This document shows positions 1-9,505 of a stretch of DNA of 41,893 nt, in pieces; position 1 is the first letter of the stretch, and the number at the start of each line of letters is the position of its first letter. The stretch spans positions 1 to 41,893 of the forward strand of contig JAIXWZ010000131.1 of the NCBI GenBank assembly GCA_027491035.1, written 5' to 3'. A model generated the notes under the pieces. The model had not been told where the DNA came from. It did not search any database and saw only the letters and a program-made list of their open reading frames with translations. Both the position numbers and the translations under genes were made by a program. Origin of the DNA: Comamonadaceae bacterium. Its GTDB lineage: Bacteria; Pseudomonadota; Gammaproteobacteria; Burkholderiales; Burkholderiaceae_C.

Positions 1-76
1 TGGTGCCGGAGAGATGAATCGAACACCCGACCTTCTCATTACGAATGAGCTGCTCTACCGACTGAGCTACACCGGC
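1..76 (-). tRNA. tRNA-Thr (anticodon CGT)
   Basis: The minus strand folds as a complete 76-nt tRNA. The acceptor stem begins GCCGGTG, the D-arm contains TAGCTCAGTCGG, the T-arm contains GGTTCGATT-like sequence, and CCA is encoded at the 3' end (positions 3-1). The anticodon loop reads TTCGTAA, placing CGT at 34-36, so it decodes ACG (threonine). It lies downstream of fbp on the same strand but has its own -10-like box at 88-93. Confidence 0.95.
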
Positions 77-87
77 AACGGAGGGCG

Positions 88-93
88 ATTATA
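88..93 (-). promoter_or_regulatory. Predicted -10 box for tRNA-Thr
   Basis: A perfect TATAAT on the minus strand sits 11 bases upstream of the tRNA-Thr 5' end, as expected for a short-leader tRNA promoter. No good -35 is visible at the usual spacing (CCCGTT at 111-116), so this is a moderate call. Confidence 0.5.
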
Positions 94-119
94 GCCAGGG
101 CGCTGCGGCGAACGGGCCT

Positions 120-1124
120 TCATTGCTGTGCGTGGTAGGCGGTCACGCGCTCGACTTCGTGCCTGCTGCCCAGCACCACGCTCACCCGTTCGTGCAGCTG
201 GCTCGGCTGCAGGTCCAAGATGCGTTGGCGGGCGTTGGTGGCTGCGCCGCCGGCTTGCTCGACAAGCCAGCTCATGGGGTTGGCTTCGTACATCAGGCGC
301 AGTTTGCCGGCCTTGTTGGGTTCGCGCTTGTCCCAGGGGTACATGAAGAGGCCGCCGCGGGTCAGGATGCGGTGTACGTCGGCCACCATGGAGGCGATCC
401 AGCGCATGTTGAAGTCTTTGCCGCGTGGGCCTTGTTTGCCTTGCAGGCATTCGTCGATGTAGCGGCGCACTGGCTCGTCCCAGTGGCGCATATTGCTCAT
501 GTTGATGGCAAATTCCTGGGTATCCGGCGGGATCTGCACGTTCTCTTGGGTCAGCACGAAGGAGCCTTGCTCGCGGTCAAGGGTGAACATGGCCACGCCC
601 TTGCCCACGGTGAGCACCAGGGTGGTTTGCGGGCCGTAGATGCAGTAACCGGCTGCCACTTGCTTGTGGCCTGCCTGCAGAAAATCTTTTTCTTCGACCG
701 CGCTACCGCCTTCGGGTTTCTTAAGCACGCTGAAGATGGTGCCGATGCTCACGTTGACGTCGATGTTGCTCGAGCCGTCGAGCGGGTCAAACAGCAGCAG
801 GTATTCGCCTTGCGGGTAGCGGTTGGGCACGACGTAGATGCCGTCCATTTCCTCGGAGGCCATGGCGGCCAGGTGCCCGCCCCATTCGTTGGCCTCGATC
901 AGCACTTCGTTGGCAATGATGTCGAGCTTCTTTTGCACCTCGCCTTGCACGTTTTCGCTGCCGGCCGTGCCCAGCACGCCGCCGAGCGCGCCTTTGTTGA
1001 CGGCCTGGCTGATGCTTTTGCAGGCGCGGGCCACCACCTCGAGCAGCAGCCGCAACTGGGCCGGTATTTGTCCGTGGTCGCGCTGCTGCTCGACCAGGTA
1101 GCGGGTCAGTGAGATTTTGTTCAT
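120..1124 (-). CDS. fbp: Fructose-1,6-bisphosphatase, class 1
   Basis: Hydrolyses fructose-1,6-bisphosphate to fructose-6-phosphate in cytosolic gluconeogenesis (and in the Calvin cycle in autotrophic relatives). The 334-residue length is normal for class 1 enzymes. The metal-binding signature [10 protein letters not shown] starts at about residue 113, and the later substrate-site segments ([16 protein letters not shown] and GGLFMYPWD) are present. It is the last gene of a tight minus-strand run after pepN, with only 9 bases between them, so it is probably co-transcribed with prfB and pepN. A GAGG lies upstream of the chosen ATG. Nothing appears broken. The assignment is by family recognition. 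Confidence 0.95.
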   Translation of the reverse strand: MNKISLTRYLVEQQRDHGQIPAQLRLLLEVVARACKSISQAVNKGALGGVLGTAGSENVQGEVQKKLDIIANEVLIEANEWGGHLAAMASEEMDGIYVVPNRYPQGEYLLLFDPLDGSSNIDVNVSIGTIFSVLKKPEGGSAVEEKDFLQAGHKQVAAGYCIYGPQTTLVLTVGKGVAMFTLDREQGSFVLTQENVQIPPDTQEFAINMSNMRHWDEPVRRYIDECLQGKQGPRGKDFNMRWIASMVADVHRILTRGGLFMYPWDKREPNKAGKLRLMYEANPMSWLVEQAGGAATNARQRILDLQPSQLHERVSVVLGSRHEVERVTAYHAQQ

Positions 1125-1133
1125 GGCAGCGCC

Positions 1134-3815
1134 TCAGTCGGCCAGAGCGCGGGTAACCACCTCGCGCACGTCTTTGCTCAAATCGCTGCGGGCGGCCACG
1201 CGGGCGATGGCTTCGCGTGCGGCGCTGCGGTAGGGCTCAACCAGTTTCTTCCAGCGATCAAGCGCGCGCGCCAGGCGGGCGGCCACTTGCGGGTTGAAGG
1301 CGTCGAGCTCGAGCACGCGCTCGCCCCAGAACACGTAGCCGGCCGCATCGGCGCGGTGGAAGGCGCCCGGGTTGCCTTGGCAGAAGGTGGTGATCAGGCT
1401 GCGCGCGCGGTTGGGGTTGCGCAGGTTGAAGTCGGGGTGCTTGAGCAGCTGGCGCACGATGGGCAGGATGTGGCCGCCGTGGTCGGGCGCGCCCGCTTGC
1501 AGGCTGAACCATTTGTCGATCACCAGCGGCTCCTGCTTGAACAGGGCATGAAACTGCTCGAGCGCGCTTGCGGCCAGCCGGTGGCCGCTGCCGACCAGGG
1601 CGCCGAGGGCGTTGAAGCGATCGGTCATGTTGCTGGCCTGCCCAAAGCGCTCTAGCGCCACCTGCGGCCAGCGGTCTTCGCGCTCGGCCACGTCGGCCAG
1701 GCACAGGTGGGCCAGCGCCATGCCGGCCAGCGCACGGCGGCCGCTGGAGTAGGCGTCGGGGCGGTAGCTGGCGCTGTCTTGCAGTTCGTGCCACAGCGCT
1801 TGCCAATCGTCGCGCAGGGCCATGGCCAGTTGCAGCCGCATGGACTGGCGCACCGCGTGGATGCGCTGCGGATCGACCGCCTCGACCTGCTCGGCCAGGT
1901 AGACCTCGGAGGGCAGGGTGAGCACCAGCTCTTTGAAGGCGGCATCGAGCGTGGGGTGGCGCAGCACCGAGCGCATGGCCTGCACATAGTCGTCGCCAAG
2001 CAGCTCGTCGCTGTCGTTGTGGGCCAGGGCCTGCAAGGCCAGGCCAATGCCCAGGCGCTGACCGGCCTCCCAGCGGTTGAAGGGGTCGCTGTCGTGGGCC
2101 AGCAGGTGCAGCAGTTGCGCGTCGCTCAGTTGCGCCTGCAGTTTGACCGGCGCGCTAAAGCCGCGCAGGATCGAGGGCACGGGCTCGCTCGCCACACCCC
2201 GAAACACAAAGCTCTGGCTGGGCTCGGACAGCACCAGCGTGCGCGAGCTTGGCGCGTTGCCGTCGCCCAGATCCAGCGGCAGGTCTTGCCCATCGGGGCC
2301 GAGCAGGCCCAGGCCCACCGGAATCACAAAGGGCTGCTTGTCGCTTTGCCCCGGCGTGGCGGCGCAGCTTTGGCTGAGCCTCAAGGTGTAGGTTTGCGCG
2401 ACGCCATCGTAGTGGCCGCTGGCCTGCAACTGCGGTGTGCCAGCCTGGCTGTACCAGTGTTTGAATTGTGGCAACAAGCGCGCCAGCTCAGAGGCGGGGT
2501 TGGCATCGGCGATGGCCTGGGCAAAATCGTCGCAGGTCACGGCCTGGCCATCGTGGCGCTCAAAGTAGAGCTTCATGCCGCGCGCAAAGCCGTCGCGGCC
2601 CACCAGGGTCTGCATCATGCGCACGACCTCGGCGCCTTTTTCGTAGATGGTGACGGTGTAGAAGTTGTTGATCTCGACGTAGCTGTCGGGCCGCACCGGG
2701 TGGGCCATGGGGCCGGCGTCTTCCGGAAACTGCGCGGTGCGCAGCACCCGCACGTCTTCAATGCGCTTGACGGCGCGGGCTGAGGCCTGGGCGCACAGGT
2801 CTTGCGAAAACTCCTGGTCGCGAAAGACGGTCAGCCCTTCCTTGAGCGAGAGCTGAAACCAGTCGCGGCAGGTGATGCGGTTGCCAGTCCAGTTGTGAAA
2901 GTACTCGTGCCCGACCACGCTTTCGATGTTGGCAAAGTCGGCATCGGTGGCGGTGGCCTGGCTGGCCAGCACGTACTTGGTGTTGAAGATGTTCAGGCCC
3001 TTGTTTTCCATGGCGCCCATGTTGAAGTCGCTGGTGGCGACGATCATGAAGCGCTCCAGATCCAGCGGCAGGCCAAAGCGCGCTTCGTCCCAGGCCACCG
3101 AGGCCATGAGGCTGTTCATGGCGTGCTCGGTCTTGTCGAGATCGCCCGGGCGCACATAAACCTGCAGCAGGTGCTCGCGCCCCGAGCGCGCGGTGATGCG
3201 CTGCTCGCGGCAGACGAGTTGCCCGGCCACCAGGGCGAACAGGTAGCACGGCTTTTTGTGCGGATCGACCCAGCGCGCATAGTGGCGGCCGTCTTCAAGC
3301 GGGCCTTGCTCGACCAGGTTGCCGTTGGACAGCAGCACCGGGTACTTGGCCTTGTCGGCGCGCAGGGTGACGCTGTAGCTGGCCATCACGTCGGGGCGGT
3401 CAAGGAAGTAGGTGATGCGCCGAAAGCCCTCGGCCTCGCACTGGGTAAAAAACGAGTCGTTGCTGACGTACAGCCCCATGAGCTGGGTGTTCTTGGCGGG
3501 GTTGCAGGTGGTGAAGATCTCCAGCGCAAAAGGCTCATGGCCTTCGGGCAGGTTTTCCAGCACCAACTGGCCGGCGTCCATCTTGAACGAGGTGCCTTGG
3601 CCGTTGACCAGCACCCGCGCCAAGTTGAGCTCTTGCCCGTCGAGGCGCAGGCTCTGCGGCGCCACATCGGGGTTGCGCCGCAGCGTCATGCGGTTGAGCA
3701 CGCGCGTCTTTTGCGCATCGAGGTCAAAGCTCAGATCGACGGTGTCGATCCAAAAGGCCGGTGGCTGATAGTCGGCGCGCAAGATGGCGCTGGCCGGGGA
3801 CTGTCCGTCACGCAT
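1134..3815 (-). CDS. pepN: Aminopeptidase N (M1 zinc metallopeptidase)
   Basis: Broad-specificity cytosolic aminopeptidase that removes N-terminal residues from peptides during protein turnover. At 893 residues it matches the long bacterial PepN type. The exopeptidase motif GAMEN is at residues 267-271 and the zinc motif HEYFH at 303-307, with the third ligand glutamate in the following LKEG segment. The C-terminal half is the helical domain typical of PepN. The start has a strong AAGGAG (minus strand, 3821-3826) five bases upstream, just beyond the prfB stop, so the two genes are translationally close. It sits between prfB and fbp in the same direction. Confidence 0.96.
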   Translation of the reverse strand: MRDGQSPASAILRADYQPPAFWIDTVDLSFDLDAQKTRVLNRMTLRRNPDVAPQSLRLDGQELNLARVLVNGQGTSFKMDAGQLVLENLPEGHEPFALEIFTTCNPAKNTQLMGLYVSNDSFFTQCEAEGFRRITYFLDRPDVMASYSVTLRADKAKYPVLLSNGNLVEQGPLEDGRHYARWVDPHKKPCYLFALVAGQLVCREQRITARSGREHLLQVYVRPGDLDKTEHAMNSLMASVAWDEARFGLPLDLERFMIVATSDFNMGAMENKGLNIFNTKYVLASQATATDADFANIESVVGHEYFHNWTGNRITCRDWFQLSLKEGLTVFRDQEFSQDLCAQASARAVKRIEDVRVLRTAQFPEDAGPMAHPVRPDSYVEINNFYTVTIYEKGAEVVRMMQTLVGRDGFARGMKLYFERHDGQAVTCDDFAQAIADANPASELARLLPQFKHWYSQAGTPQLQASGHYDGVAQTYTLRLSQSCAATPGQSDKQPFVIPVGLGLLGPDGQDLPLDLGDGNAPSSRTLVLSEPSQSFVFRGVASEPVPSILRGFSAPVKLQAQLSDAQLLHLLAHDSDPFNRWEAGQRLGIGLALQALAHNDSDELLGDDYVQAMRSVLRHPTLDAAFKELVLTLPSEVYLAEQVEAVDPQRIHAVRQSMRLQLAMALRDDWQALWHELQDSASYRPDAYSSGRRALAGMALAHLCLADVAEREDRWPQVALERFGQASNMTDRFNALGALVGSGHRLAASALEQFHALFKQEPLVIDKWFSLQAGAPDHGGHILPIVRQLLKHPDFNLRNPNRARSLITTFCQGNPGAFHRADAAGYVFWGERVLELDAFNPQVAARLARALDRWKKLVEPYRSAAREAIARVAARSDLSKDVREVVTRALAD

Positions 3816-3830
3816 GAAAACTCCTTGGCG

Positions 3831-4935
3831 TCAGACGCCTTGTTTGAGAGAGGCCTCGATGAAGGCATCGAGGTCGCCGTCGAGCACCTTCTGGGTGGCC
3901 GAGGTCTCGTGGTTGGTGCGCAGGTCCTTGATGCGGCTTTGGTCGAGCACGTAGCTGCGGATCTGGTGGCCCCAGCCCACATCGGTCTTGCTGTCCTCGA
4001 GCTTTTGCTGCTCGGCCTGGCGCTTGCGCAGTTCGTGATCGTACAGGCGCGAGCGCAGGCGCTTCCAGGCCACGTCGCGGTTGCTGTGCTGCGAGCGGCC
4101 GTCTTGGCACTGCACCACGATGCCGGTGGGGATGTGGGTCAGGCGCACGGCCGAGTCGGTCTTGTTGATGTGCTGCCCGCCCGCGCCCGAGGCGCGAAAG
4201 GTGTCGGTGCGCACATCGGCCGGGTTGATCTCGATCTCGATCGAGTCGTCGATCTCGGGGTACACAAAGATCGAGGCAAACGAGGTGTGCCGCCCGCCCG
4301 AGGAGTCAAACGGCGATTTGCGCACCAGGCGGTGCACGCCGGTTTCGGTGCGCAGCAGGCCAAAAGCGTATTCGCCTTCAATCTTGATGGTGGCGCCTTT
4401 GATGCCGGCGGTGTCGCCCGCGGTCTCGTCTTCCACCGTGGCCTTGAAGCCTTTGCGCTCGGCGTACTTGAGGTACTGGCGCAGCAGCATGCTGGCCCAG
4501 TCGCAGGCCTCGGTGCCGCCGGCGCCGGCCTGAATGTCCAGAAAGGCGTTGAGCGGGTCGGCCTGGTTGCTGAACATGCGCCGGAACTCGAGACGCTCGA
4601 CCTCGGCCGAGACTTGGGCGGCCTCGCCTTCGATGGTCAGTAGGCCGGCCTCGTCGCCGTCCTCGCGTGACATCTCAAAGAGCTCCAGGTTGTCGGCGAT
4701 GTCCTGGCTCAGGCGGTCGAGCACCAGCACCACGTCTTCAAGGGCTTTTTTCTCCTTGCCTAATTCTTGCGCGCGCTTGGGGTTGTCCCAGACCTTGGGG
4801 TCTTCAAGGGCCGCGTTGACCTCTAGCAGTTTGCGCTGTTTGGCAGGGTAGTCAAAGATACCCCCGAAGCTCGTCGACCCGGCGGCTGAGGTCTTGCAGG
4901 GTGTTGCCGATGAGGTTGATGTGTTCTGCGTCCAT
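3831..4935 (-). CDS. prfB: Peptide chain release factor 2 (programmed +1 frameshift)
   Basis: Recognises UGA and UAA stop codons and triggers release of the finished peptide. The gene is read in two frames: 27 codons from the ATG at 4935, then an in-frame TGA at 4854-4852, then continuation in the +1 frame from the GAC at 4853 to the stop at 3831, giving about 367 residues (E. coli RF2 is 365). The catalytic GGQ occurs in [17 protein letters not shown], and the SPF stop-codon recognition tripeptide in [10 protein letters not shown]. The downstream frame alone could start only at an internal ATG (4733) and would lack the N-terminal domain. It leads the prfB-pepN-fbp run. The frameshift is a known autoregulatory device, not a defect. 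Confidence 0.96.
4851..4866 (-). promoter_or_regulatory. prfB: prfB programmed frameshift site
   Basis: On the minus strand this reads CGGGGGTATCTTTGAC. The G-rich stretch is the internal Shine-Dalgarno-like stimulator, CTT is the slippery leucine codon, and TGA followed by C is the poorly terminated stop. The layout matches the E. coli prfB site except for the first base. When RF2 is scarce, ribosomes slip +1 and full-length RF2 is made. Confidence 0.93.
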
Positions 4936-5028
4936 GACGTTGGGCTCTTTCAGTTGGGGGTGGCGCCTTTGGCGGCGCAGTCGCGCTCGGGCTTGGCGGG
5001 CAGGCCCGGCGCCAAACCGCGGATTTTC

Positions 5029-5946
5029 TCACGCCAGGAAGTTTTCGATCAGCTCGGCCAGGGCGCGGGGCTGGTCGTGGTGCAGCATGTGGCCCGCATC
5101 GTTGATGCAGGCGATGCGCGCCTGGGCCACGTTTTTCAGGCGATCGTGGTAGTCGGCCAGGGTGTAGCTGCCGCGCGACCAGCGCGCCAGCGAGTCGTCG
5201 CTGGCGTGCACCGACAGCACCGGCGCGCTGATGCGCGTCCAGATGTCTTGCATCTCATCCCAGCGGTAGAGGTAGGGGTTTTTCAGCTTGTGCCCAGCCT
5301 CGCCCAAAATGCGCCAGCGCCCCTGCGCGTCGGCTCTGGCCCAATGGCCGGCCAGCCAGTGGGCCTTGTCGGCGTCGAGCCGGGGGTTGGTCTTCATCAG
5401 GCGCTGGGCCACGCCCTCGCGGTCGTCGTAGTCGCGCAAACCCAGGGCGCCGGCATGCAGGGTCTTGAGCTCGTCCATCCATTGGGCGATGCGGCCGGCC
5501 GCTTGGCTGGGCCGAGATTGCGCCAGGCCAAAGCCTTCAAGGTTGATCAGCCGGCGAATGCGCTCGGGCCGCACGCCGGCGTAGTTCATGCTGACGTTGC
5601 CGCCCATGCTGTGCCCGACGAGGTCGACCGCCTGTCCGGGCGCCAGGGCGTCGATGAGGAAGTCGAGGTCGGCCAGGTAGTCGGGGAACCAGAAGCTGTC
5701 GGCCTGCGCTTGCGTCAGCCCAAAGCCGCGCCAGTCGGGTGCGATCAGCCGGCGCCCGCGCACAAAGTCATCGGACAGCGCGTCGACCATGAACTGGTAG
5801 GACGCGCCCACATCCATCCAGCCGTGCACCATCAAGAGCGCAGGCAAGTCGGGACGCACGGGGCCGTGCGTCCACTCCAGCACGTGGTATTGCAGGCCGC
5901 GGATAGGGACAAACGCGCTGTGGGCGCTTCGTTTTTCTTTGTACAT
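5029..5946 (-). CDS. Alpha/beta hydrolase fold protein
   Basis: A 305-residue serine hydrolase of the alpha/beta fold; substrate unknown. The nucleophile elbow GHSMGG, the oxyanion segment HGWMDVG after the first core strands, and the late histidine in NDAGHMLHHDQP give a plausible catalytic triad. There is no signal peptide, so it is probably cytosolic. It is separated from prfB by 93 bases and diverges from the acyl-CoA synthetase at 6012 across 65 bases. Esterase, lactonase or acyl-hydrolase activity are all possible. The start at ATG 5946 has only a weak ribosome-binding site. Confidence 0.85.
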   Translation of the reverse strand: MYKEKRSAHSAFVPIRGLQYHVLEWTHGPVRPDLPALLMVHGWMDVGASYQFMVDALSDDFVRGRRLIAPDWRGFGLTQAQADSFWFPDYLADLDFLIDALAPGQAVDLVGHSMGGNVSMNYAGVRPERIRRLINLEGFGLAQSRPSQAAGRIAQWMDELKTLHAGALGLRDYDDREGVAQRLMKTNPRLDADKAHWLAGHWARADAQGRWRILGEAGHKLKNPYLYRWDEMQDIWTRISAPVLSVHASDDSLARWSRGSYTLADYHDRLKNVAQARIACINDAGHMLHHDQPRALAELIENFLA

Positions 5947-6011
5947 TGCTCGGTCGGGTGGCGCCGGCGATGGCCGGCGTTGAGACCCGCATCATAAGGA
6001 GCCTTGAGCCG

Positions 6012-7826
6012 ATGCCGCGCAGCCCCCGACCTGACCCCACCGACCACCACGGCCTCATGCACCAGGGCCTGCGCTGGCAGGTCGATGAGCACTTCAATAT
6101 TGCGCAGGTGTGCGCCCGGCGCTGGGCTGGCAGCCAGCCGCAGGCGGCGGCCATCATCGAGCACCGCGCGGGCCAGAGCGCGCGCGCTTACAGCTACGGG
6201 CAGTTGCAGCAGGCGGCCGATGCGCTGAGTGTGGCGCTCAAGGCCATGGGCGTGCGCCGCGGCGACCGCGTGGCCATCGTGCTGCCGCAGCGCTTTGAAA
6301 CCGCGGTGGCCTATATGGCGCTGCTGCAGATGGGGGCGGTGGCCATGCCGCTGTCGGTGCTGTTTGGCCCCGAGGCGCTGGTCTACCGCTTGCAGGACAG
6401 CGAGGCGGTGGCGGCGATTGCTGATGGGCAGGCCATGCCCGCCTTGCAAGGCCTGCGCGACAGTTGCCCAGCGCTGCGCAGCCTGATCGGCGTGGACGGC
6501 GCGGGCGGCGATGTCGATTGGGCGAAGGCTCTGGCCAGTCACAGCGGTGGTCACGGCGGTGGTCACGGCGGTGTGCGTCCCGTGCGCACCCGCGCCGACG
6601 ACCCCGCGGTGCTGATCTACACCAGCGGCACCACCGGCGCGCCCAAGGGCGCGCTCATCCCGCACCGCGCGCTGATTGGCAACCTGACCGGTTTTGTGTG
6701 CAGCCAGAACTGGTTTGGCTTCGATGGCGTGCACAACCACCGCAGCGAGGCGGTGTTTTGGTCGCCGGCCGACTGGGCCTGGACAGGCGGGCTGATGGAC
6801 GCGCTGCTGCCCACGCTGTACTTTGGCCGGCCCATCGTGGCCTGCGCCGACCGTTTTGGCGCCGAGATGGCGTTTGAGTTGATGCAGCAGCACGGGGTCA
6901 GCCACACCTTTTTGTTTCCGACGGCGCTCAAGGCCATGATGAAGGCGTGTGCGCAGCCGCGTCAGCAGTACCGGCTCAAGCTTCAAGCCATCATGAGCGC
7001 CGGTGAGGCGGTGGGCGATGCGGTGTACGCCTATTGCCGCGACCACCTGGGCGTGGTCGTCAACGAGATGTTTGGGCAGACCGAGATCAACTACATCGTG
7101 GGCAATTGCGCCATGCAGTGGGCTCGCGACGGGCAGGGCGAGCCGGTGCCTGCGTGTGCGGGGCAGGCGGTGGGCTGGCCAGCGCGCGCGGGCAGCATGG
7201 GCAAGCCCTATCCGGGCCACCGGGTGGCGGTGATTGACGAGCAGGGCCGCGAGTGCCCGGTGGGTGTGTCCGGCGATGTGGCCTTGCACCGCCAGGACGT
7301 GCATGGCCAGGACGATCCGATTTTCTTTTTGGGCTACTGGAAGAACGAGCAAGCCACGGCGGCCAAGTACACCGGCCCGTGGTGCCGCACCGGCGACTTG
7401 GCGCGGCGCGATGAGGACGGCTACCTGTGGTACGAGGGTCGCTCGGACGATGTCTTCAAGGCCGCGGGCTACCGCATCGGGCCGGGCGAGATCGAGAACT
7501 GCCTGGTCAAGCACCCGGCGGTGGCCAATGCCGCGGTGGTGCCCAAGCCCGACCGCGACCGCGGCGCCCTGGTCAAGGCTTATGTGGTGCTGTCGGCCGA
7601 CTATGCGGCGCGCCGGCCTGATGCGGGTGCGCCGCGCGCAGCTTTCGATGCGCAGGTGACGGCCGCGCTGCAGGCGCATGTGCGCGGTTTGCTGGCGCCC
7701 TATGAATACCCCAAGGAGGTGGAGTTCATCGATCAGTTGCCCATGACCACCACCGGCAAGGTGCAAAGGCGCGTGCTTCGCTTGCAGGAGGAAGAGCGCG
7801 CACGGGCGGCCAATGCCCCCCGGTAA
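6012..7826 (+). CDS. AMP-forming acyl-CoA synthetase (acetyl/medium-chain type)
   Basis: Activates a carboxylic acid to its acyl-CoA through an acyl-adenylate. The start at ATG 6012 is chosen because AAGGAG lies at 5997-6002; an upstream in-frame ATG at 5946 has no such site. The 604-residue protein carries the phosphate-binding loop LIYTSGTTGAPKG at 201-213, the adenine-site region GQTEINY, the hinge segment after YEGRSDDVFK, and the C-terminal catalytic lysine in TTTGKVQRR (K583). It resembles acetyl-/medium-chain acyl-CoA synthetases more than fatty acyl ligases, but the chain length preferred is unknown. An unusual His/Gly tract (residues 176-188) precedes the phosphate loop. Confidence 0.9.
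   Translation: MPRSPRPDPTDHHGLMHQGLRWQVDEHFNIAQVCARRWAGSQPQAAAIIEHRAGQSARAYSYGQLQQAADALSVALKAMGVRRGDRVAIVLPQRFETAVAYMALLQMGAVAMPLSVLFGPEALVYRLQDSEAVAAIADGQAMPALQGLRDSCPALRSLIGVDGAGGDVDWAKALASHSGGHGGGHGGVRPVRTRADDPAVLIYTSGTTGAPKGALIPHRALIGNLTGFVCSQNWFGFDGVHNHRSEAVFWSPADWAWTGGLMDALLPTLYFGRPIVACADRFGAEMAFELMQQHGVSHTFLFPTALKAMMKACAQPRQQYRLKLQAIMSAGEAVGDAVYAYCRDHLGVVVNEMFGQTEINYIVGNCAMQWARDGQGEPVPACAGQAVGWPARAGSMGKPYPGHRVAVIDEQGRECPVGVSGDVALHRQDVHGQDDPIFFLGYWKNEQATAAKYTGPWCRTGDLARRDEDGYLWYEGRSDDVFKAAGYRIGPGEIENCLVKHPAVANAAVVPKPDRDRGALVKAYVVLSADYAARRPDAGAPRAAFDAQVTAALQAHVRGLLAPYEYPKEVEFIDQLPMTTTGKVQRRVLRLQEEERARAANAPR
6547..6574 (+). repeat. 12-bp tandem repeat inside acyl-CoA synthetase
   Basis: GGTGGTCACGGC occurs twice in direct succession (6547-6558, 6559-6570) followed by a further GGTG. 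It encodes the His/Gly-rich run in residues 176-188 of the synthetase and keeps the frame. Confidence 0.85.
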
Positions 7827-7931
7827 GGGCCGGCCTGCCCACGAGGGCGCGCCTGGGCGACAAGCGCTCAGGCCTCTGGCTCGGGTCTGCCCTTAAACTG
7901 ATTGTTTTGTACTGACCGCAGCGAGGCACCG

Positions 7932-8993
7932 ATGAAGCTGATTTCTCTGGGCACCAGCGACCTCAAGGTTGCGCCGATTTGTCTGGGCACCATGACCTTT
8001 GGCGAACAGGTCGATGAGCCGACCTCGCATGCCATCCTCAGTCGCAGCCTGGAGCTGGGCATCAATTTTCTGGATACGGCCGAGATGTACTCGGTGCCGA
8101 CCAAGGCCGAGACCTACACCCGCACCGAGACCTATATCGGCAACTGGCTCGCAGCCCATCCGGGCGCGCGCCAAAAGCTGGTGATTGCCACCAAGGTGGC
8201 CGGCCCGGCCCGGGTGCCCTGGGTGCGTGGCGGCAAGCCCGATCTGTCGGGCCAGGACATCATTGAAGCGTGCAACGCCAGCCTCAAGCGTTTGCGCACC
8301 GACGTGATCGACCTGTATCAGATTCATTGGCCGGTGCGCCACGTGCCGGCTTTCGGTCAGATGTATTTTGATCCGGCCAAGGACGTGCCGGTCACGCCCA
8401 TCTTGGAGCAGTTGCAGGCCCTTGGTGAGTTGGTCAAGGCTGGAAAGGTCAGGGCCATTGGCCTGTCCAATGAGACGCCCTATGGCGTGCACGAATTTGT
8501 GCGCCTGGCCGAGCTGCATGGCTTGCCGCGCATTGCCAGCGTGCAAAACCCGTATTGCCTGATCAATCGCACCGTGGAAAACGCGCTCGACGAGAGCCTG
8601 TACCGCCTCAACGTGGGCTTGCTGGCCTATTCGCCGCTGGGCTTTGGTTTGCTCACGGGCAAGTACGACCAAAGCGGCACCGACCCCGACAAGGGGCCGC
8701 GTGAGGCGCGTCTGAGCAAATACGAGTCGGTGCGTCAGCAGCGCTGGGGACGGGCTGACGCCTTGAAGGCGGCCAGGCGCTACAACGCGCTGGCACGCGA
8801 GCATGGTCTGACGCCAACGCAGATGGCACTGGCGTTTTGCTACCGCCGCCGTTTGGTGGCCAGCACCATCATCGGGGTGACCTCGGTGGCGCAGCTCGAA
8901 GAAGACCTCAAGGCCTGGGACACCGAGCTCAGCCCCGCGCTGCTCAAGGCCATCGATGACATTCGGTGGGAGATGCGCGATCCGGCGGTTTGA
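7932..8993 (+). CDS. tas: NADP(H)-dependent aldo-keto reductase, Tas family
   Basis: Soluble reductase of the aldo-keto reductase superfamily that reduces carbonyl substrates with NADPH; the physiological substrate of Tas is not well defined. The 353-residue protein has the AKR tetrad D48, Y53, K88 and H132, in GINFLDTAEMY, LVIATKV and LYQIHWP. The N-terminus (LGTMTFGEQ) and the segment SNETPYGV closely match E. coli Tas as I recall it. ATG 7932 follows GCGAGG; the upstream in-frame ATG at 7902 lacks a ribosome site. Its stop TGA shares one base with the start of the next gene, implying coupled translation. Confidence 0.9.
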   Translation: MKLISLGTSDLKVAPICLGTMTFGEQVDEPTSHAILSRSLELGINFLDTAEMYSVPTKAETYTRTETYIGNWLAAHPGARQKLVIATKVAGPARVPWVRGGKPDLSGQDIIEACNASLKRLRTDVIDLYQIHWPVRHVPAFGQMYFDPAKDVPVTPILEQLQALGELVKAGKVRAIGLSNETPYGVHEFVRLAELHGLPRIASVQNPYCLINRTVENALDESLYRLNVGLLAYSPLGFGLLTGKYDQSGTDPDKGPREARLSKYESVRQQRWGRADALKAARRYNALAREHGLTPTQMALAFCYRRRLVASTIIGVTSVAQLEEDLKAWDTELSPALLKAIDDIRWEMRDPAV

Positions 8994-9487
8994 TGGCGGG
9001 CAAGAAGTCACCCAGCGGCCAAACGCCGGCCACGCAGTTTTTGCAGTCGCGCGGCGTGGCCTTTACCGAGCACCCCTACGAATACCTTGAGCACGGCGGG
9101 GCCGAGCACAGCGCCAAGGTGCTGGGGCTCGACCCGTTTTCGGTGGTCAAGACTTTGGTGATGCAAGACCAGGACGGCGCGCCGCTGATCGTGCTGATGC
9201 ACGGCAACCGGCAGGTGTCGACCAAGAACCTGGCCCGCCAGATCGGCGCCAAGAAGGTCGAGCCCTGCCTGCCCGAGGCGGCGCAGCGCCACAGCGGCTA
9301 TCTGGTGGGCGGCACCTCGCCATTTGCGACCCGGCGTGCCATGCCGGTGTACATGGAAGAGACGATACTGGGCTTGCCTAAAATTGCGATCAATGGCGGG
9401 CGGCGCGGTTTTTTGATTGGCCTGGCGCCGCAAGTTTGTGTGCAGTTGCTCGGTGCGCAACCGGTGCAATGCGCGATTGACAAGTAA
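8993..9487 (+). CDS. ybaK: Cys-tRNA(Pro) deacylase, YbaK/EbsC family
   Basis: Trans-editing enzyme that hydrolyses mischarged Cys-tRNA(Pro), protecting proline codons from cysteine. The 164-residue single domain matches the family (E. coli YbaK 159 residues). The conserved lysine in SVVKTLV (K53) and the loop GGTSPF (106-111) are present. The ATG overlaps the tas stop by one base (TGATG), so the upstream in-frame ATG at 8966 within tas is unlikely. It is in a plus-strand run with tas and plsY. Confidence 0.93.
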   Translation: MAGKKSPSGQTPATQFLQSRGVAFTEHPYEYLEHGGAEHSAKVLGLDPFSVVKTLVMQDQDGAPLIVLMHGNRQVSTKNLARQIGAKKVEPCLPEAAQRHSGYLVGGTSPFATRRAMPVYMEETILGLPKIAINGGRRGFLIGLAPQVCVQLLGAQPVQCAIDK

Positions 9488-9505
9488 ACAGCCGAAAGAG
9501 TGCTT

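Noticed and set aside
2802..4643. Long plus-strand open frame (613 codons) opposite pepN and prfB
   Set aside because: Composition is low-complexity His/Ala/Val/Gly-rich, typical of antisense frames in GC-rich DNA, and it lies over two certain genes.
5832..7766. Long minus-strand open frame (644 codons) opposite the acyl-CoA synthetase
   Set aside because: Arg/His/Ala-rich shadow of a gene with clear family motifs; also overlaps the hydrolase gene.
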